A stretch of DNA of 64,000 nucleotides from CAVSWT01 sp963782985 (GTDB lineage Bacteria; Bacteroidota; Ignavibacteria; Ignavibacteriales; Ignavibacteriaceae), in assembly GCA_963782985.1 (NCBI GenBank), contig CAWALU010000014.1, positions 124,001 through 188,000 of the forward strand, read 5' to 3'. Positions within the stretch are counted from its first letter, which is position 1. Each line of letters begins with the position of its first letter. Both the position numbers and the translations under genes were made by a program. Below, one piece after another: positions 32,838 to 42,249 of the stretch. The notes beneath the pieces are model-generated. The model saw nothing but the letters and a program-made list of their open reading frames with translations. It did not search any database and had not been told where the DNA came from.

Positions 32838-34450
32838 TTAAGATTTGCCAGATCTTTAGCCTCATCAAATAGCTGAGTTGCCTTTTCAGCCTGCTTATCT
32901 ATTTTAAGCAGCACTGAATACCAGCCTTCATTCTTCCAATAATTTCTTGCGAGCTGCGCTTTTAATCTTGTGGTGATGTAATCTTTATCTTTTTCAAAAT
33001 CTTTTTCAACTAATTTAACATCTTTGTCTTCAGCAAACTTTTTAAATTGATTAATATCTTCTTCGCTAAAATTAAATTCATTTTTAAATTTATTTAGATT
33101 GTCTCCGTATTCAGACTTTATTTGTTTGTCGCGCGTATCTAAATATGAAAGTATAAATTGATAAAATAAATTATTCTTTAATAGATCGGTGGTGTATTTT
33201 GTAATATCACCGGAGCTAATAAAATAATCGGGAGTGATGCCGCCGCCCCCGTATACAATGCGTCCGCCGTTAGTTTTAAATTTATTTTTTGTAGTATCTT
33301 TTTCTGCGGTGTGTTCAAGATTATCTAATTCTGTTGTATCTTTTCGTTCGCCGACTTCAGCGTAATATTCTTCAGCGTTTTTCTTGTTCTTATAATCGCG
33401 TTGAATCAATCTTCCTGAAGGAGTAAAGTATTGAGAAATAGTAAGTCTTATTGCGGAGTTATCAGGCAACTCAAATTGACGCTGCACTAATCCTTTGCCG
33501 AAAGTTGTTTCGCCTACTATTAAACCTCGGTCCCAATCTTGCACCGCGCCGGAGACTATTTCACTTGCCGAAGCGCTTCCTCTGTTCACTAAAATTACCA
33601 GCGGCATGTTTTCATAAGGAGAGCTTTCAGATGAATAGTACTCGTCATTAAATTCTGTTCTTCTTCCTTTTGTGTAAACTAATTTCTTTTTACCGGCAAT
33701 AAATAGATCGGCTATTTTAACCGCTTGGTTTAAATATCCGCCGGGGTTTCCCCTCAAGTCTAAGATCAATTCGTTCATTCCATTATTTTTCAAGTCATTC
33801 AGTGCGCTAACTAATTCATCATAAGTGGTTTCCGAAAATCTTGAAACGCTCACGTATCCAATTTTATTATCCATCATAAAATGTGTATCGACAGAATATA
33901 AAGGAATTTTATCTCTGGTTATTTCATACTGTATTGGTTCTTCAACTCCGTGACGAACAATAGTAACTTTCACTTTTGTGCCGGCTTTTCCGCGCAGCTT
34001 ATTTCTCACTTCATCGTTGGAAAATCCAACTGCGTTTGCGCTGTCAATTTTAATAATTCTATCACCGGACATAATTCCCAAAGCTTCACTTGGTCCGCCG
34101 CTGATGGGAGAAACAACCGTTAAAGTATCATTTACAATTTGAAACTCAATCCCGATTCCATCAAAATCGCCTCTGAAAGATTCTTCAACCGATTCCATTT
34201 GCTTTGCTGGAATATAAACAGAATGCGGATCCAATTTGCTTAGCATACCGTTAATAGCAGCTTCCACAAGTTTTTGCGTATCGACATCTTCCACATAATA
34301 TTTTTCAGTATAAGTTAAAACGTCATTAAATTTTACAATATTGTTTCTAAGATTATCATCTGAAAAAACCTTTTGTATTTGCGTGCCGAGCACAATTCCC
34401 AGCGTTAAAATTATTATGCCGATAGGAAATTTGAAATATTTAAAGTTCAT
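32834..34450 (-). CDS. ctpA: C-terminal processing peptidase (S41 family, PDZ domain)
   Basis: A 538-residue periplasmic protease. The N-terminal hydrophobic segment (about 8-25) is a signal or anchor, and a PDZ domain spans about 90-180. The S41 domain has the Ser in GSASASEI (291-298) and the Lys in FGKGLVQ (K319), the catalytic dyad. The substrate-binding DLRGNPGG motif (231-238) is also present. A helical C-terminal extension of about 150 residues is polar and Lys-rich. It stands 17 bases after the beta-barrel gene and overlaps the DUF3108 gene by 4 bases, so it is part of an envelope operon. Confidence 0.94.
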   Translation of the reverse strand: MNFKYFKFPIGIIILTLGIVLGTQIQKVFSDDNLRNNIVKFNDVLTYTEKYYVEDVDTQKLVEAAINGMLSKLDPHSVYIPAKQMESVEESFRGDFDGIGIEFQIVNDTLTVVSPISGGPSEALGIMSGDRIIKIDSANAVGFSNDEVRNKLRGKAGTKVKVTIVRHGVEEPIQYEITRDKIPLYSVDTHFMMDNKIGYVSVSRFSETTYDELVSALNDLKNNGMNELILDLRGNPGGYLNQAVKIADLFIAGKKKLVYTKGRRTEFNDEYYSSESSPYENMPLVILVNRGSASASEIVSGAVQDWDRGLIVGETTFGKGLVQRQFELPDNSAIRLTISQYFTPSGRLIQRDYKNKKNAEEYYAEVGERKDTTELDNLEHTAEKDTTKNKFKTNGGRIVYGGGGITPDYFISSGDITKYTTDLLKNNLFYQFILSYLDTRDKQIKSEYGDNLNKFKNEFNFSEEDINQFKKFAEDKDVKLVEKDFEKDKDYITTRLKAQLARNYWKNEGWYSVLLKIDKQAEKATQLFDEAKDLANLK

Positions 34451-34467
34451 TTATTACTCCGTTATCA

Positions 34468-36126
34468 TTATAGCTTTACTGATAAATTTAAAAATGAATT
34501 TGTTTCATTAACAGTATAATTATTATTTGTAATATTAAAATTGAAAGAAAATTTTATTTGATTGATTGGCTCATAAAATATAGAAACAGAATAATTTCTT
34601 GCATACTCTAAATCACCGTCTAAAAAAGTAACTCGTTCCGAATCAAAAGTACGATGACCAAAATTGATATCGCCGCCAACGTTGCGTATTGTTCCATTTT
34701 CCATCAGCTGATTTGCGCCGTGTTCTGAATAAGCAAAACTTGCCGACAAACCTATTCTGTTGTTTAACCTATAATTTATTTGAGTAAAAAACAATCCAGT
34801 ATTCGGTTGGATATTCGCGCCTAAGTTATAACCGTAATTTGTAAAAGCATTTCTGATTAGACGATGGCTGAAAGTGTAAGGTTCGATTCTTAAATATTCC
34901 AAATGAATATCCAAAGGAAAAATTTTATATAGATTTGTAGAATACAATCCGGCGTTAAACATTGTTTCATTTCCCCACCAGCCTTTTCCAATTTGATCGA
35001 ATTGCATATCGTCAATTAAAAAAGTTCCAAATATTTTCAATCCTTTTATTGAATTATTATTGAAATCAAAAAACAACATTGAGTTATCTCTATCTTGATT
35101 TGCATGTTCAACCGACTTATAAAAATTAAAAGGGTTAACGTAAGAAAAGTCTAGCGGTCTTTCTCCATAAATAATTAATTCGCCAACGCCAAAATCAAAA
35201 TGGCGTGATAAATTAAAACCAAAACGATGATAGCCAATATATTTTTCTTCAATCTTAGCCGAGCCGCCTGTAACAGAATTATTTTCAAATGAAGCGGCGC
35301 CCAAAAGTTTGCCGTGGAAATATGAAAAATTAAAAAAGTCATAATTTATTTTGAATGAAATATAATCGAACAAAGGCGAGCCGCCGGCTAAAATAGATTT
35401 TGTAATTCCGTAACCAATATTCATTCTGTCTCTTCCAATTTTGAATTTAACCAAATCAAAATCGGCGGTTAAGTAGCCTTCGGTTTCATCAAAAAAAGTT
35501 TCGTCGGGTAGAGAATTAAATTTATAATTATACTTTATATCTAAACGGGCAAGCGCTGCGTTACGATTTCCAAAAGCATTTCCGTTTGTCCCTCTAAGAC
35601 CAAAGCCGAATTTATCTAAAAATGTTCCGCGTATTTCGCCGCCTATTATTCCCACGAAAGATGAATAGCTTGAGGAATCTTTGATCATTCTATTTATAAA
35701 TTCACCTTCGCCTAATAAATTTATAAATATATTTGCCTTGGATGGATTTACGTGATAGAATAAATATTTTTCATTTTGGCTTAGCAAATCATATTTATTA
35801 TTTCCAAAAATTGATTGCGAGTTATTTACGGTCCCGAAAAGTTCGTATTCAAATTCAATTTTAAAATCATTTAAAATTTGTTTATCTATTTCATCAAGCT
35901 TGGCTTCATTATTAATAACTTGCTTTAAATTTTCTGAAATAACATTTCGAGTTTTAGGGATTTCAAATGAATTATAGTTATTAATAATTTGTTCAGTTTC
36001 CATTCGTTCCAAAAATTCATAAACGGAATTTTCCACCCGCACATACTCAGCTTGAGCAAAATTTATTGATGGAAGTATGAAGAAAATAATTAATAACTTT
36101 TTCAAAATTATCTTACCTGTTCCCAT
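34468..36126 (-). CDS. Outer-membrane beta-barrel protein (Wzi/capsule-assembly-like)
   Basis: A 552-residue protein with a signal peptide (KKLLIIFFILPSINFAQA). It has a periplasmic N-terminal helical region of about 100 residues (YEFLERMETEQII ... PKTRNVISENLKQV), then many alternating aromatic beta strands ending in a strand terminated by Leu-Ser-Val-Lys-Leu. The layout resembles Wzi-type capsule assembly barrels seen in Ignavibacteria, but I cannot verify the family. ATG 36126 overlaps the glycosyltransferase gene by 19 bases, so polysaccharide export or attachment is a reasonable inference. Confidence 0.7.
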   Translation of the reverse strand: MGTGKIILKKLLIIFFILPSINFAQAEYVRVENSVYEFLERMETEQIINNYNSFEIPKTRNVISENLKQVINNEAKLDEIDKQILNDFKIEFEYELFGTVNNSQSIFGNNKYDLLSQNEKYLFYHVNPSKANIFINLLGEGEFINRMIKDSSSYSSFVGIIGGEIRGTFLDKFGFGLRGTNGNAFGNRNAALARLDIKYNYKFNSLPDETFFDETEGYLTADFDLVKFKIGRDRMNIGYGITKSILAGGSPLFDYISFKINYDFFNFSYFHGKLLGAASFENNSVTGGSAKIEEKYIGYHRFGFNLSRHFDFGVGELIIYGERPLDFSYVNPFNFYKSVEHANQDRDNSMLFFDFNNNSIKGLKIFGTFLIDDMQFDQIGKGWWGNETMFNAGLYSTNLYKIFPLDIHLEYLRIEPYTFSHRLIRNAFTNYGYNLGANIQPNTGLFFTQINYRLNNRIGLSASFAYSEHGANQLMENGTIRNVGGDINFGHRTFDSERVTFLDGDLEYARNYSVSIFYEPINQIKFSFNFNITNNNYTVNETNSFLNLSVKL

Positions 36127-36836
36127 TCTTTTGAAAGAGATTTATTTTTGAATAAAACCGACAAACCATTTTTTGCCCATGTTACAGTAATATTAAAATA
36201 ACCAAATTTTCTAAATCTTCTGGGCGATTCGTAAACCCATATTTTATTTGTGAATAAAATATTTCCCTTTTCTTTTAATCTTCTAAATAAATCAAAATCC
36301 TCTCCGGCGGCTAATTTTTCATTATAGCCTTTCACGCTTTGAAACGCTTCTCTTCTTACAATCTGGCACTCTCCTCTTCCCATCCCTATTCCTATTGAGT
36401 TTAGCAAGCGGAAATAGTTATTAAAAAAAGAATGATAAAATTTATCAGCCGCTTTCTCTTCATTCGGAAAAACTTTTACGTTACAGGTCATTGCAATAAA
36501 ATCTTTTGAAATGAAATTATTTTTTAGAAAAGAAAAAAAACCTTGGGGGTCGGCTAACATTACATCGCCGTTAAGAAAAATAAGTATGTCGCCGCTTGCA
36601 TACTCGGCGCCTCTGTTTCTGCCTTCCGCAATGTTCTGCGACTTTTTCTTATTGTGCGCTTTAACAATATCCGCCTGCTGTATCGCAATTTTTAAAGTTG
36701 AATCTTTACTGCCGCCATCCGAAACAATTATTTCAAAATCATTCTCGCTTCTAAGTTGTTTATCATTTAATTGATTAAGCAATTGAGGAAGCAAAACTTC
36801 TTCATTAAGTACGGGAATGATTATGCTGAGTTTCAA
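36108..36836 (-). CDS. Family 2 glycosyltransferase (TIGR04283-like)
   Basis: A 242-residue GT-A enzyme: SIIIPVLNEE at the N-terminus, VSDGGSKDST, the NIAEGRNRGA segment, then FLNGDVML with the metal-binding acidic pair and GAGRGEC-like GMGRGECQIV. The NRG-A and GDxxL pattern fits the rSAM-associated/TIGR04283 subgroup. No C-terminal anchor is evident. It overlaps the barrel gene by 19 bases and follows the DUF2279 gene by 11, so it probably modifies an envelope glycan handled by these partners; donor and acceptor are unknown. Confidence 0.82.
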   Translation of the reverse strand: MKLSIIIPVLNEEVLLPQLLNQLNDKQLRSENDFEIIVSDGGSKDSTLKIAIQQADIVKAHNKKKSQNIAEGRNRGAEYASGDILIFLNGDVMLADPQGFFSFLKNNFISKDFIAMTCNVKVFPNEEKAADKFYHSFFNNYFRLLNSIGIGMGRGECQIVRREAFQSVKGYNEKLAAGEDFDLFRRLKEKGNILFTNKIWVYESPRRFRKFGYFNITVTWAKNGLSVLFKNKSLSKEWEQVR

Positions 36837-36847
36837 AAAAATATTCC

Positions 36848-37807
36848 TTAAAATACTAAAGCAAAAAATGCCGCATTAGGTGAAATCCGAATTCCCGGCA
36901 TTGGAAAGTGAAAATAATTTAAAGTGTTTTTAACAAACTGCCACCCCCTGCCGTATAATGGAATTTGTTCGAAGTCCAGATCAAGCGCCAAATAAAATTC
37001 TCTTTCACCGCCTCCCGCGCCGTCTAAATTTTTTACCCCCATTCCAGTAGAAATATTTAAAAGCGCGGGCCAGTATTTCGCAATATTTTTAGGCAGTAAA
37101 TTTTTAACGCGCATGCTTAACCAATAAATTTGCCCTTCATAATCATCAATAGCGTTTCCTTTATGAATTCCGTCTCTCATTTTTTGCGATGGTAAATAGC
37201 TGAATCTAAATTGAAAATTTTTTAATATGGGAAAATAGTATTGGCTAAGCGCATAGCCGGCGCCAAAAAAATCTCCCGCAGCATCGCCTGGACTAAAACC
37301 CCAATCAGGTCCAAATCCATCTTCAATTTCCACATACATTTGAAACGCAAAAGCAGCGAGGCTTCCGTAAATAGCGGCTTGTTCTGACTGCATATTCCCG
37401 GCTTCTAAACCCGAAGAGAATGCATGTTCTAAAATTGTAGTTCCATAAAAATGTCCTATCTTATCAATCCCCAAAGCATATTGCCAGTCATTTTGAAAAT
37501 GAAATTTTGATCTTTGATTTTTCCACCAGGCATTTCTTTGGTAAATATGAATTGCAATTCCGGTGCCTAAATAAACAGCGCCGATTCCGGCAAGCGCTCC
37601 GTAATTCAATTCAGTTTTTAACGGGTCAATTACTTCTATATTATTTTTTGTAGAATTATATATGGTAAGTGAAAGAGGAATTTTTGATGTTTCAATTTCT
37701 GAATCAATGGACTTACTTAATTCATCTTTATCCTCAAATGAAATTTTCGACTGAGCAAATAAAACTTGAAGGCTGAGGAGTAAAATAAATAGAAAATTTC
37801 TTAACAC
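36848..37807 (-). CDS. DUF2279 (YfiM-like) envelope protein
   Basis: A 319-residue exported protein with signal peptide FLFILLLSLQVLFAQ. The core has the DUF2279 motif GIDKIGHFYGT, then EHAFSSGL, AFQMYVEIEDGF and SPGDAAGDFFGA, which together mark the YfiM-like family. Several aromatic, beta-prone segments follow and the C-terminus is short. No enzymatic function is established for the family. It is the first gene of the GT2, barrel and ctpA group, separated from lysS by about 80 bases. Confidence 0.8.
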   Translation of the reverse strand: MLRNFLFILLLSLQVLFAQSKISFEDKDELSKSIDSEIETSKIPLSLTIYNSTKNNIEVIDPLKTELNYGALAGIGAVYLGTGIAIHIYQRNAWWKNQRSKFHFQNDWQYALGIDKIGHFYGTTILEHAFSSGLEAGNMQSEQAAIYGSLAAFAFQMYVEIEDGFGPDWGFSPGDAAGDFFGAGYALSQYYFPILKNFQFRFSYLPSQKMRDGIHKGNAIDDYEGQIYWLSMRVKNLLPKNIAKYWPALLNISTGMGVKNLDGAGGGEREFYLALDLDFEQIPLYGRGWQFVKNTLNYFHFPMPGIRISPNAAFFALVF

Positions 37808-37886
37808 ATTTTTCCTAATGTTAAAAAGAGTTAAAGGTTAAAATATCCAACAATAAATTAATTCGAGAGTCATTTTCAAATCACCT

Positions 37887-39398
37887 TTAACTTTTTACTT
37901 CAGGCTTCATTTGAGGGAAGAAAATTACATCGCGTATTGACGATTGATTTGTTAAAAGCATAACCAGCCTGTCAATTCCAATTCCAAGCCCCGCAGTAGG
38001 CGGCATTCCATATTCCAAAGCGCGGATAAAATCTTCGTCAATTTGATGAGCTTCTTCATCCCCTTCTTCTTTCATTTTAACCTGACTTTCAAATCTTTCT
38101 CTTTGATCAATCGGATCATTCAATTCGCTAAAAGCGTTGCACAGTTCTCTTCCTGCAACGTAACCTTCAAATCTTTCCACCAAACCCGCTTTGCTTCTAT
38201 GCTTTTTTGCGAGAGGAGAAATCTCAACCGGATAATCAACAACATAGCACGGCTGTATTAATTCCGGCTGAACAGCTTCGCTAAATATTTCGTCAATCAA
38301 TTTTGCCTTGCCTTCATTTTTATGAATATCGATTCCTAATTTTTTTGCCGATTCTTTTAATTGATTTAAGTCGGCAGTTAAAACATCAACTCCGGTTTTT
38401 TCTTTTATTGCTTCAGTCATTGATACTCTTTTCCAGGGAGAAGAAAAATTTATTTTATTTCCTTCATATTCAAAATCAAGAGTTCCGAAAACTTTTTCGC
38501 AAATATGCTGAATCATATTCTCTACAAAATCCATCATCCAATTGTAATCTTTATAAGCTACGTATAATTCCATCATTGTAAATTCGGGATTATGGGTTCT
38601 ATCCATTCCTTCATTTCTAAAATCTTTTGAGATTTCATAAACGCCGTTGAAGCCGCCGACAATTAATCTTTTGAGATAAAGCTCATCGGCAATTCTTAAA
38701 TATAAAGTTGTATCAAGCGTGTTGTGATAAGTTGTAAAAGGACGAGCAGCGGCGCCGCCGTATAATGGCTGAAGGATTGGAGTTTCAACTTCCAAATAAT
38801 TATTTGAATCTAAAAAACTTCGCATCGCCGAAATTATTTTGCTTCGTTTTATAAATACATCTTTTATTTCTGGATTAACAACTAAATCCAAATACCTTTG
38901 TCTGTAACGCAATTCCTTATCAGCAAATTGATCGTGAACATTTTTATTGCCTTGTTCATCAGTAGTTTCCTTTGCAACCGGCAACGGTCTTAATGATTTT
39001 GAAAGTAATTCTAATTTTGTAACGTGAATAGAAATTTCACCGGTTTTAGTTTTAAAAGTAAAACCTTCAACGCCAATTATATCGCCGATGTCTAACAATT
39101 TGAATGCGTCATATGCTTCGCCAATTTCATCGCGCTTTAGATAAATTTGAATTTTACCTTTGTCATCGTGAATGTGTGCGAAAGAAGCTTTCCCCATTTT
39201 TCTAATGGTCATTAATCTTCCCGCGATCTTTACAACTCTTTTTTCATCATCAATAAAATTATCTTTTATATCTTTTGAATCTGAATCTACGTCAAAAGAA
39301 TATCCAAAAGTTTCAAACCCTTTTGATCTTAATTCATTTAATTCTTCATGCCTTCTTTTTATTAAAACATTTAATTCCTGCTGAACGCTGTTATCCAC
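37887..39398 (-). CDS. lysS: Lysyl-tRNA synthetase, class II
   Basis: A 503-residue aminoacyl-tRNA synthetase. The N-terminal OB-fold anticodon domain spans about 55-150 (VKIAGRLMTIRKMGKASFAHI). The class II core has motif 1 (FLDSNNYLEVETPILQP), motif 2 (FRNEGMDRTHNPEFTMME) and motif 3 (GLGIGIDRLVMLLT). The start is GTG 39398, preceded by GGAGG at a good distance. It follows dacB by 11 bases at the end of the trpS-to-lysS run. Confidence 0.96.
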   Translation of the reverse strand: MDNSVQQELNVLIKRRHEELNELRSKGFETFGYSFDVDSDSKDIKDNFIDDEKRVVKIAGRLMTIRKMGKASFAHIHDDKGKIQIYLKRDEIGEAYDAFKLLDIGDIIGVEGFTFKTKTGEISIHVTKLELLSKSLRPLPVAKETTDEQGNKNVHDQFADKELRYRQRYLDLVVNPEIKDVFIKRSKIISAMRSFLDSNNYLEVETPILQPLYGGAAARPFTTYHNTLDTTLYLRIADELYLKRLIVGGFNGVYEISKDFRNEGMDRTHNPEFTMMELYVAYKDYNWMMDFVENMIQHICEKVFGTLDFEYEGNKINFSSPWKRVSMTEAIKEKTGVDVLTADLNQLKESAKKLGIDIHKNEGKAKLIDEIFSEAVQPELIQPCYVVDYPVEISPLAKKHRSKAGLVERFEGYVAGRELCNAFSELNDPIDQRERFESQVKMKEEGDEEAHQIDEDFIRALEYGMPPTAGLGIGIDRLVMLLTNQSSIRDVIFFPQMKPEVKS

Positions 39399-39409
39399 TT
39401 AACCTCCGT

Positions 39410-40921
39410 TTATTTTCTTCTAAAGTTTGCTAATCTAAGACAAACCAAATCTTGAATATTTTCCGCTAACTTAATTGGGACATTAAAATTATTTACAATT
39501 ATTGAAAACGCGACCGGCTCATTGTCGGCGGTATAAACATAGCCGGAAATGCTTCTAACATTTTCAAGATAGCCGGTTTTAGCCCTTACTTTATATTCCG
39601 CTCGTGTTCCTTTCATCCTTGTCCCAAGCGTTCCATCCACGCCCGCAATGGGTAATGAATTATAAAATGGGACAAAATATTTACTCTTAAACATATAATT
39701 TAGCAAAGTTACAATTTGAGCCGGAGTTACCAAATTCAATCTTGAAAGACCGCTGCCGTCAACCATCGTCATCATATTAGGATTTATACCCATATCCTTT
39801 AACACAAAGCGCAAAGCATCAACTCCATTTTTAACCGAGCCGTATCCGTTTTCTTCCAACCCCATTGTTTTAATTAGCTGTTCGGCAAAAAAGTTTTCAC
39901 TGTTTTTATTAATTACTTTTATAATTTCTTTTAAAGGCGGAGAGTGATAGGTAAACAATTTTTTTATTTTAGATTGATCCAACGATTTTGATAAATCATC
40001 AATATCAAGCGGGAAGCCTTTAACTGTTATTCCTTTTGATTCTAAAACTTTTTTAAAAACAACCATTGAATACTGTGTGGGGTTATTTACAGTTACAAAA
40101 GTTTTAATTGAGTCTTGATTTTTTATAGCGCCGAATACGGTTACAACATTTGTTCCCAGCTGTCTGTAAACATTGATGTTTGTTGCCGAATCAGCGGAAA
40201 CTTTTTTAACTTTATTAATGATTACAATATAATTCGTATTGGGAGAAGTAGTAATTGAAACTTCTTTTGCTTTTGCTGAAACAATAATATCCACCGTGTT
40301 ATCATTAAAAGAAATTGCACCGGATGGCGCTGAAAACCAATAGCTGGTTTTATCCCAAGCCCAGCCTTCGCCCAAACCTATATCATCAAATTCATTATCA
40401 TCGCCGATAATATTTCCATCAATTTCATCGATGCCGTTTTCTAATAGTGAATCAGCCCAATTATTGAAGGCAGCCAATTGATCGTTGTCATAAAATCTTC
40501 CTGAAATAGTAGGATCGCCGCCGCCCTGCACAATTAAATCGCCTATTAAAATTGAGCCGTCAATTTTTCCGTGAGTAAAAATATTAGTCGAAAATTTATA
40601 TTCGTTTCCCAAAAGAATAAGAGCGCCAGACGTTGTAAATAATTTTAAATCGCTGGCGGGAATAAATAATTTGTTTTCATTTCGTTTATAAAAATATTCT
40701 CCCGTTTCAATTGATTGAATGACTACTCCCCAATTTGCATTACTAAAATTGGGATCGTGAAAGATGTCTTCCATCTGTCCCCAAAATTCTGGAATAGTTG
40801 AATAAGAAAAATTGGGGATGGAATCGCTTGCAGCTTTTTCAAGTTTTATTTCCTGAGCAAAGAAATTTGGAGCGGTAAATAATAGAAAAATGAAAAATGA
40901 TAAGCTTAATTTATGAAGCAT
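39410..40921 (-). CDS. dacB: D-alanyl-D-alanine carboxypeptidase/endopeptidase (PBP4 family, S13)
   Basis: A periplasmic peptidoglycan peptidase of 503 residues with a signal peptide (LSLSFFIFLLFTAPNFFAQ). The penicillin-binding motifs are SDLK (S90 to K93), SEN in NSENFFAEQ and KTG in RAKTGYLENVRSISG; all are intact. The large insert between SxxK and SxN is typical of class C low-molecular-weight PBPs. I chose ATG 40921 over the in-frame TTG 40933 because it gives a normal signal peptide. It overlaps rluB by 11 bases. Confidence 0.93.
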   Translation of the reverse strand: MLHKLSLSFFIFLLFTAPNFFAQEIKLEKAASDSIPNFSYSTIPEFWGQMEDIFHDPNFSNANWGVVIQSIETGEYFYKRNENKLFIPASDLKLFTTSGALILLGNEYKFSTNIFTHGKIDGSILIGDLIVQGGGDPTISGRFYDNDQLAAFNNWADSLLENGIDEIDGNIIGDDNEFDDIGLGEGWAWDKTSYWFSAPSGAISFNDNTVDIIVSAKAKEVSITTSPNTNYIVIINKVKKVSADSATNINVYRQLGTNVVTVFGAIKNQDSIKTFVTVNNPTQYSMVVFKKVLESKGITVKGFPLDIDDLSKSLDQSKIKKLFTYHSPPLKEIIKVINKNSENFFAEQLIKTMGLEENGYGSVKNGVDALRFVLKDMGINPNMMTMVDGSGLSRLNLVTPAQIVTLLNYMFKSKYFVPFYNSLPIAGVDGTLGTRMKGTRAEYKVRAKTGYLENVRSISGYVYTADNEPVAFSIIVNNFNVPIKLAENIQDLVCLRLANFRRK

Positions 40922-41609
40922 ATTCTTTAACAATATTTTTTATTTCAGAATCGGATAGTTTGCGATAACTTCCAACTTCAACATCGGCAATTAAGCCGGC
41001 GTAGCTTTTCCTATTTAGAGATAGAACTGTATAACCGAGCGCGGCAAACATATTTTTTACAAAATGATTTCTTCCTTCTATGCATTCAATCAAAACGCTT
41101 TTTCTGTTTTTTGCGGATTTTACTTTTGTAAATTTTCCTTTTTTATTGTCGATGTAAACCCCTTGCAGCAGCGTTGTTCTATCGTCCTCTTCAAGAATTC
41201 GATCGAGAGTAACTTCATATTCACGCGGAACATGATTGCCTGGATGAGTTAAAAGATTTTTAAACTGGCCGTCATTTGTAAGAATCAAAACTCCGGTGGT
41301 ATTGTAATCAAGTCTTCCAACCGGATAAACTCTTTCATTAAATTTTATCAAATCTAAAACTGTGGTTCGTTTTTTTTCATCGTCAGTTGAAGTTATAACT
41401 CCTTTAGGTTTATTCATTAATAAATAAATTTTATTTTTAATAGTAATTTTTTCGCCGTCAAGAAAAACCTTATCATAATTTTCATCAACTTTATAAGAAA
41501 GATCCACTATTATTTTATCGTTTACAGAAACTCTTCCTTGTAAAATAAATTCTTCGGCTTTTCTGCGCGAAGTAATTCCGCAATCGGCAATAAATTTATT
41601 CAGTCTCAT
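40911..41609 (-). CDS. rluB: Pseudouridine synthase, RluB/RsuA family
   Basis: A 232-residue enzyme that isomerises a uridine in rRNA. An N-terminal S4 RNA-binding domain (MRLNKFIADCGITSRRKAEE) precedes the RsuA/RluB catalytic domain with its signature Asp in GRLDYNTTGVLILTNDG. The later RNHFVKNMFAALGYTV motif is also typical. Length and S4 domain favour RluB (23S rRNA) over RsuA, but this is not certain. It overlaps scpB by 14 bases. Confidence 0.9.
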   Translation of the reverse strand: MRLNKFIADCGITSRRKAEEFILQGRVSVNDKIIVDLSYKVDENYDKVFLDGEKITIKNKIYLLMNKPKGVITSTDDEKKRTTVLDLIKFNERVYPVGRLDYNTTGVLILTNDGQFKNLLTHPGNHVPREYEVTLDRILEEDDRTTLLQGVYIDNKKGKFTKVKSAKNRKSVLIECIEGRNHFVKNMFAALGYTVLSLNRKSYAGLIADVEVGSYRKLSDSEIKNIVKEYAS

Positions 41610-42249
41610 CGCCGCTCATTTCTGATTCGTCACTTTCATTTTCAGCGCTTTCTTCAATTACATTCATCATAATTTTTCTTCTTTGTTCTAAAAAATCTTC
41701 ATCCTGCATTATCTCTTCAATTTCGCGAGGCTTTGGTAAATCGCTTAATCTATTCAATCCAAAATATTTTAAAAACTCCGGCGTGGTATTATATAAAAGC
41801 GGGCGTCCGATTGTTTCTGCTCTTCCGGCAATTGAGATTAAATTTTTTTCCAGCAGGGTATTTATAATATAATCGGAATTAACGCCGCGGATTGTTTCAA
41901 GTTCCGGTTTTGTGATAGGCTGTTTATAAGCAATAATAGCAAGGGTTTCCAGCGCAGCGGAGCTTAATCTTCTTTTGCTTTTTTCGGAAGATAAATATCC
42001 GAGATATTTTGAATATTCGGGGCGCGTTGCAAATAAGTATCCGCCCGCAATAGTCGTAATTTTAAATGAAGAATTTGTTTCTTCAAATTTTAAGTTCAAA
42101 TCGTTTACGCAACTTTCAATATCATCAGGCGTAATTTGAATTTCCTCGCCGTCAATTCCTTTTACCGCTTTAATAATTTCTGATGGGTGAAGCGGTTCAT
42201 CGGACGAGAAGATTAAACTCTCAATTACTGAATTATAAATGTTATCCAT
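41596..42249 (-). CDS. scpB: Segregation and condensation protein ScpB
   Basis: A 217-residue kleisin-associated protein of the SMC-ScpAB complex in chromosome compaction. It has two winged-helix domains with the typical ETLAIIAYKQPITKPELETIRGVNSDYIINTLLEKNLI stretch split across residues 95-132 and RAETIGRPLLYNTTPEFLKYFGL. The acidic C-terminal tail (ESAENESDESE) is unstructured. It overlaps scpA by 8 bases and rluB by 14. Confidence 0.95.
   Translation of the reverse strand: MDNIYNSVIESLIFSSDEPLHPSEIIKAVKGIDGEEIQITPDDIESCVNDLNLKFEETNSSFKITTIAGGYLFATRPEYSKYLGYLSSEKSKRRLSSAALETLAIIAYKQPITKPELETIRGVNSDYIINTLLEKNLISIAGRAETIGRPLLYNTTPEFLKYFGLNRLSDLPKPREIEEIMQDEDFLEQRRKIMMNVIEESAENESDESEMSGDETE

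Noticed and set aside
38303..38581. 92-codon + strand open frame inside lysS
   Set aside because: Antisense to motif-rich lysS sequence, with no domain or ribosome binding site; treated as a shadow frame.
40922..40933. TTG 40933 as dacB start
   Set aside because: It would add four residues before an otherwise normal signal peptide and enlarge the overlap with rluB; ATG 40921 is the better start.
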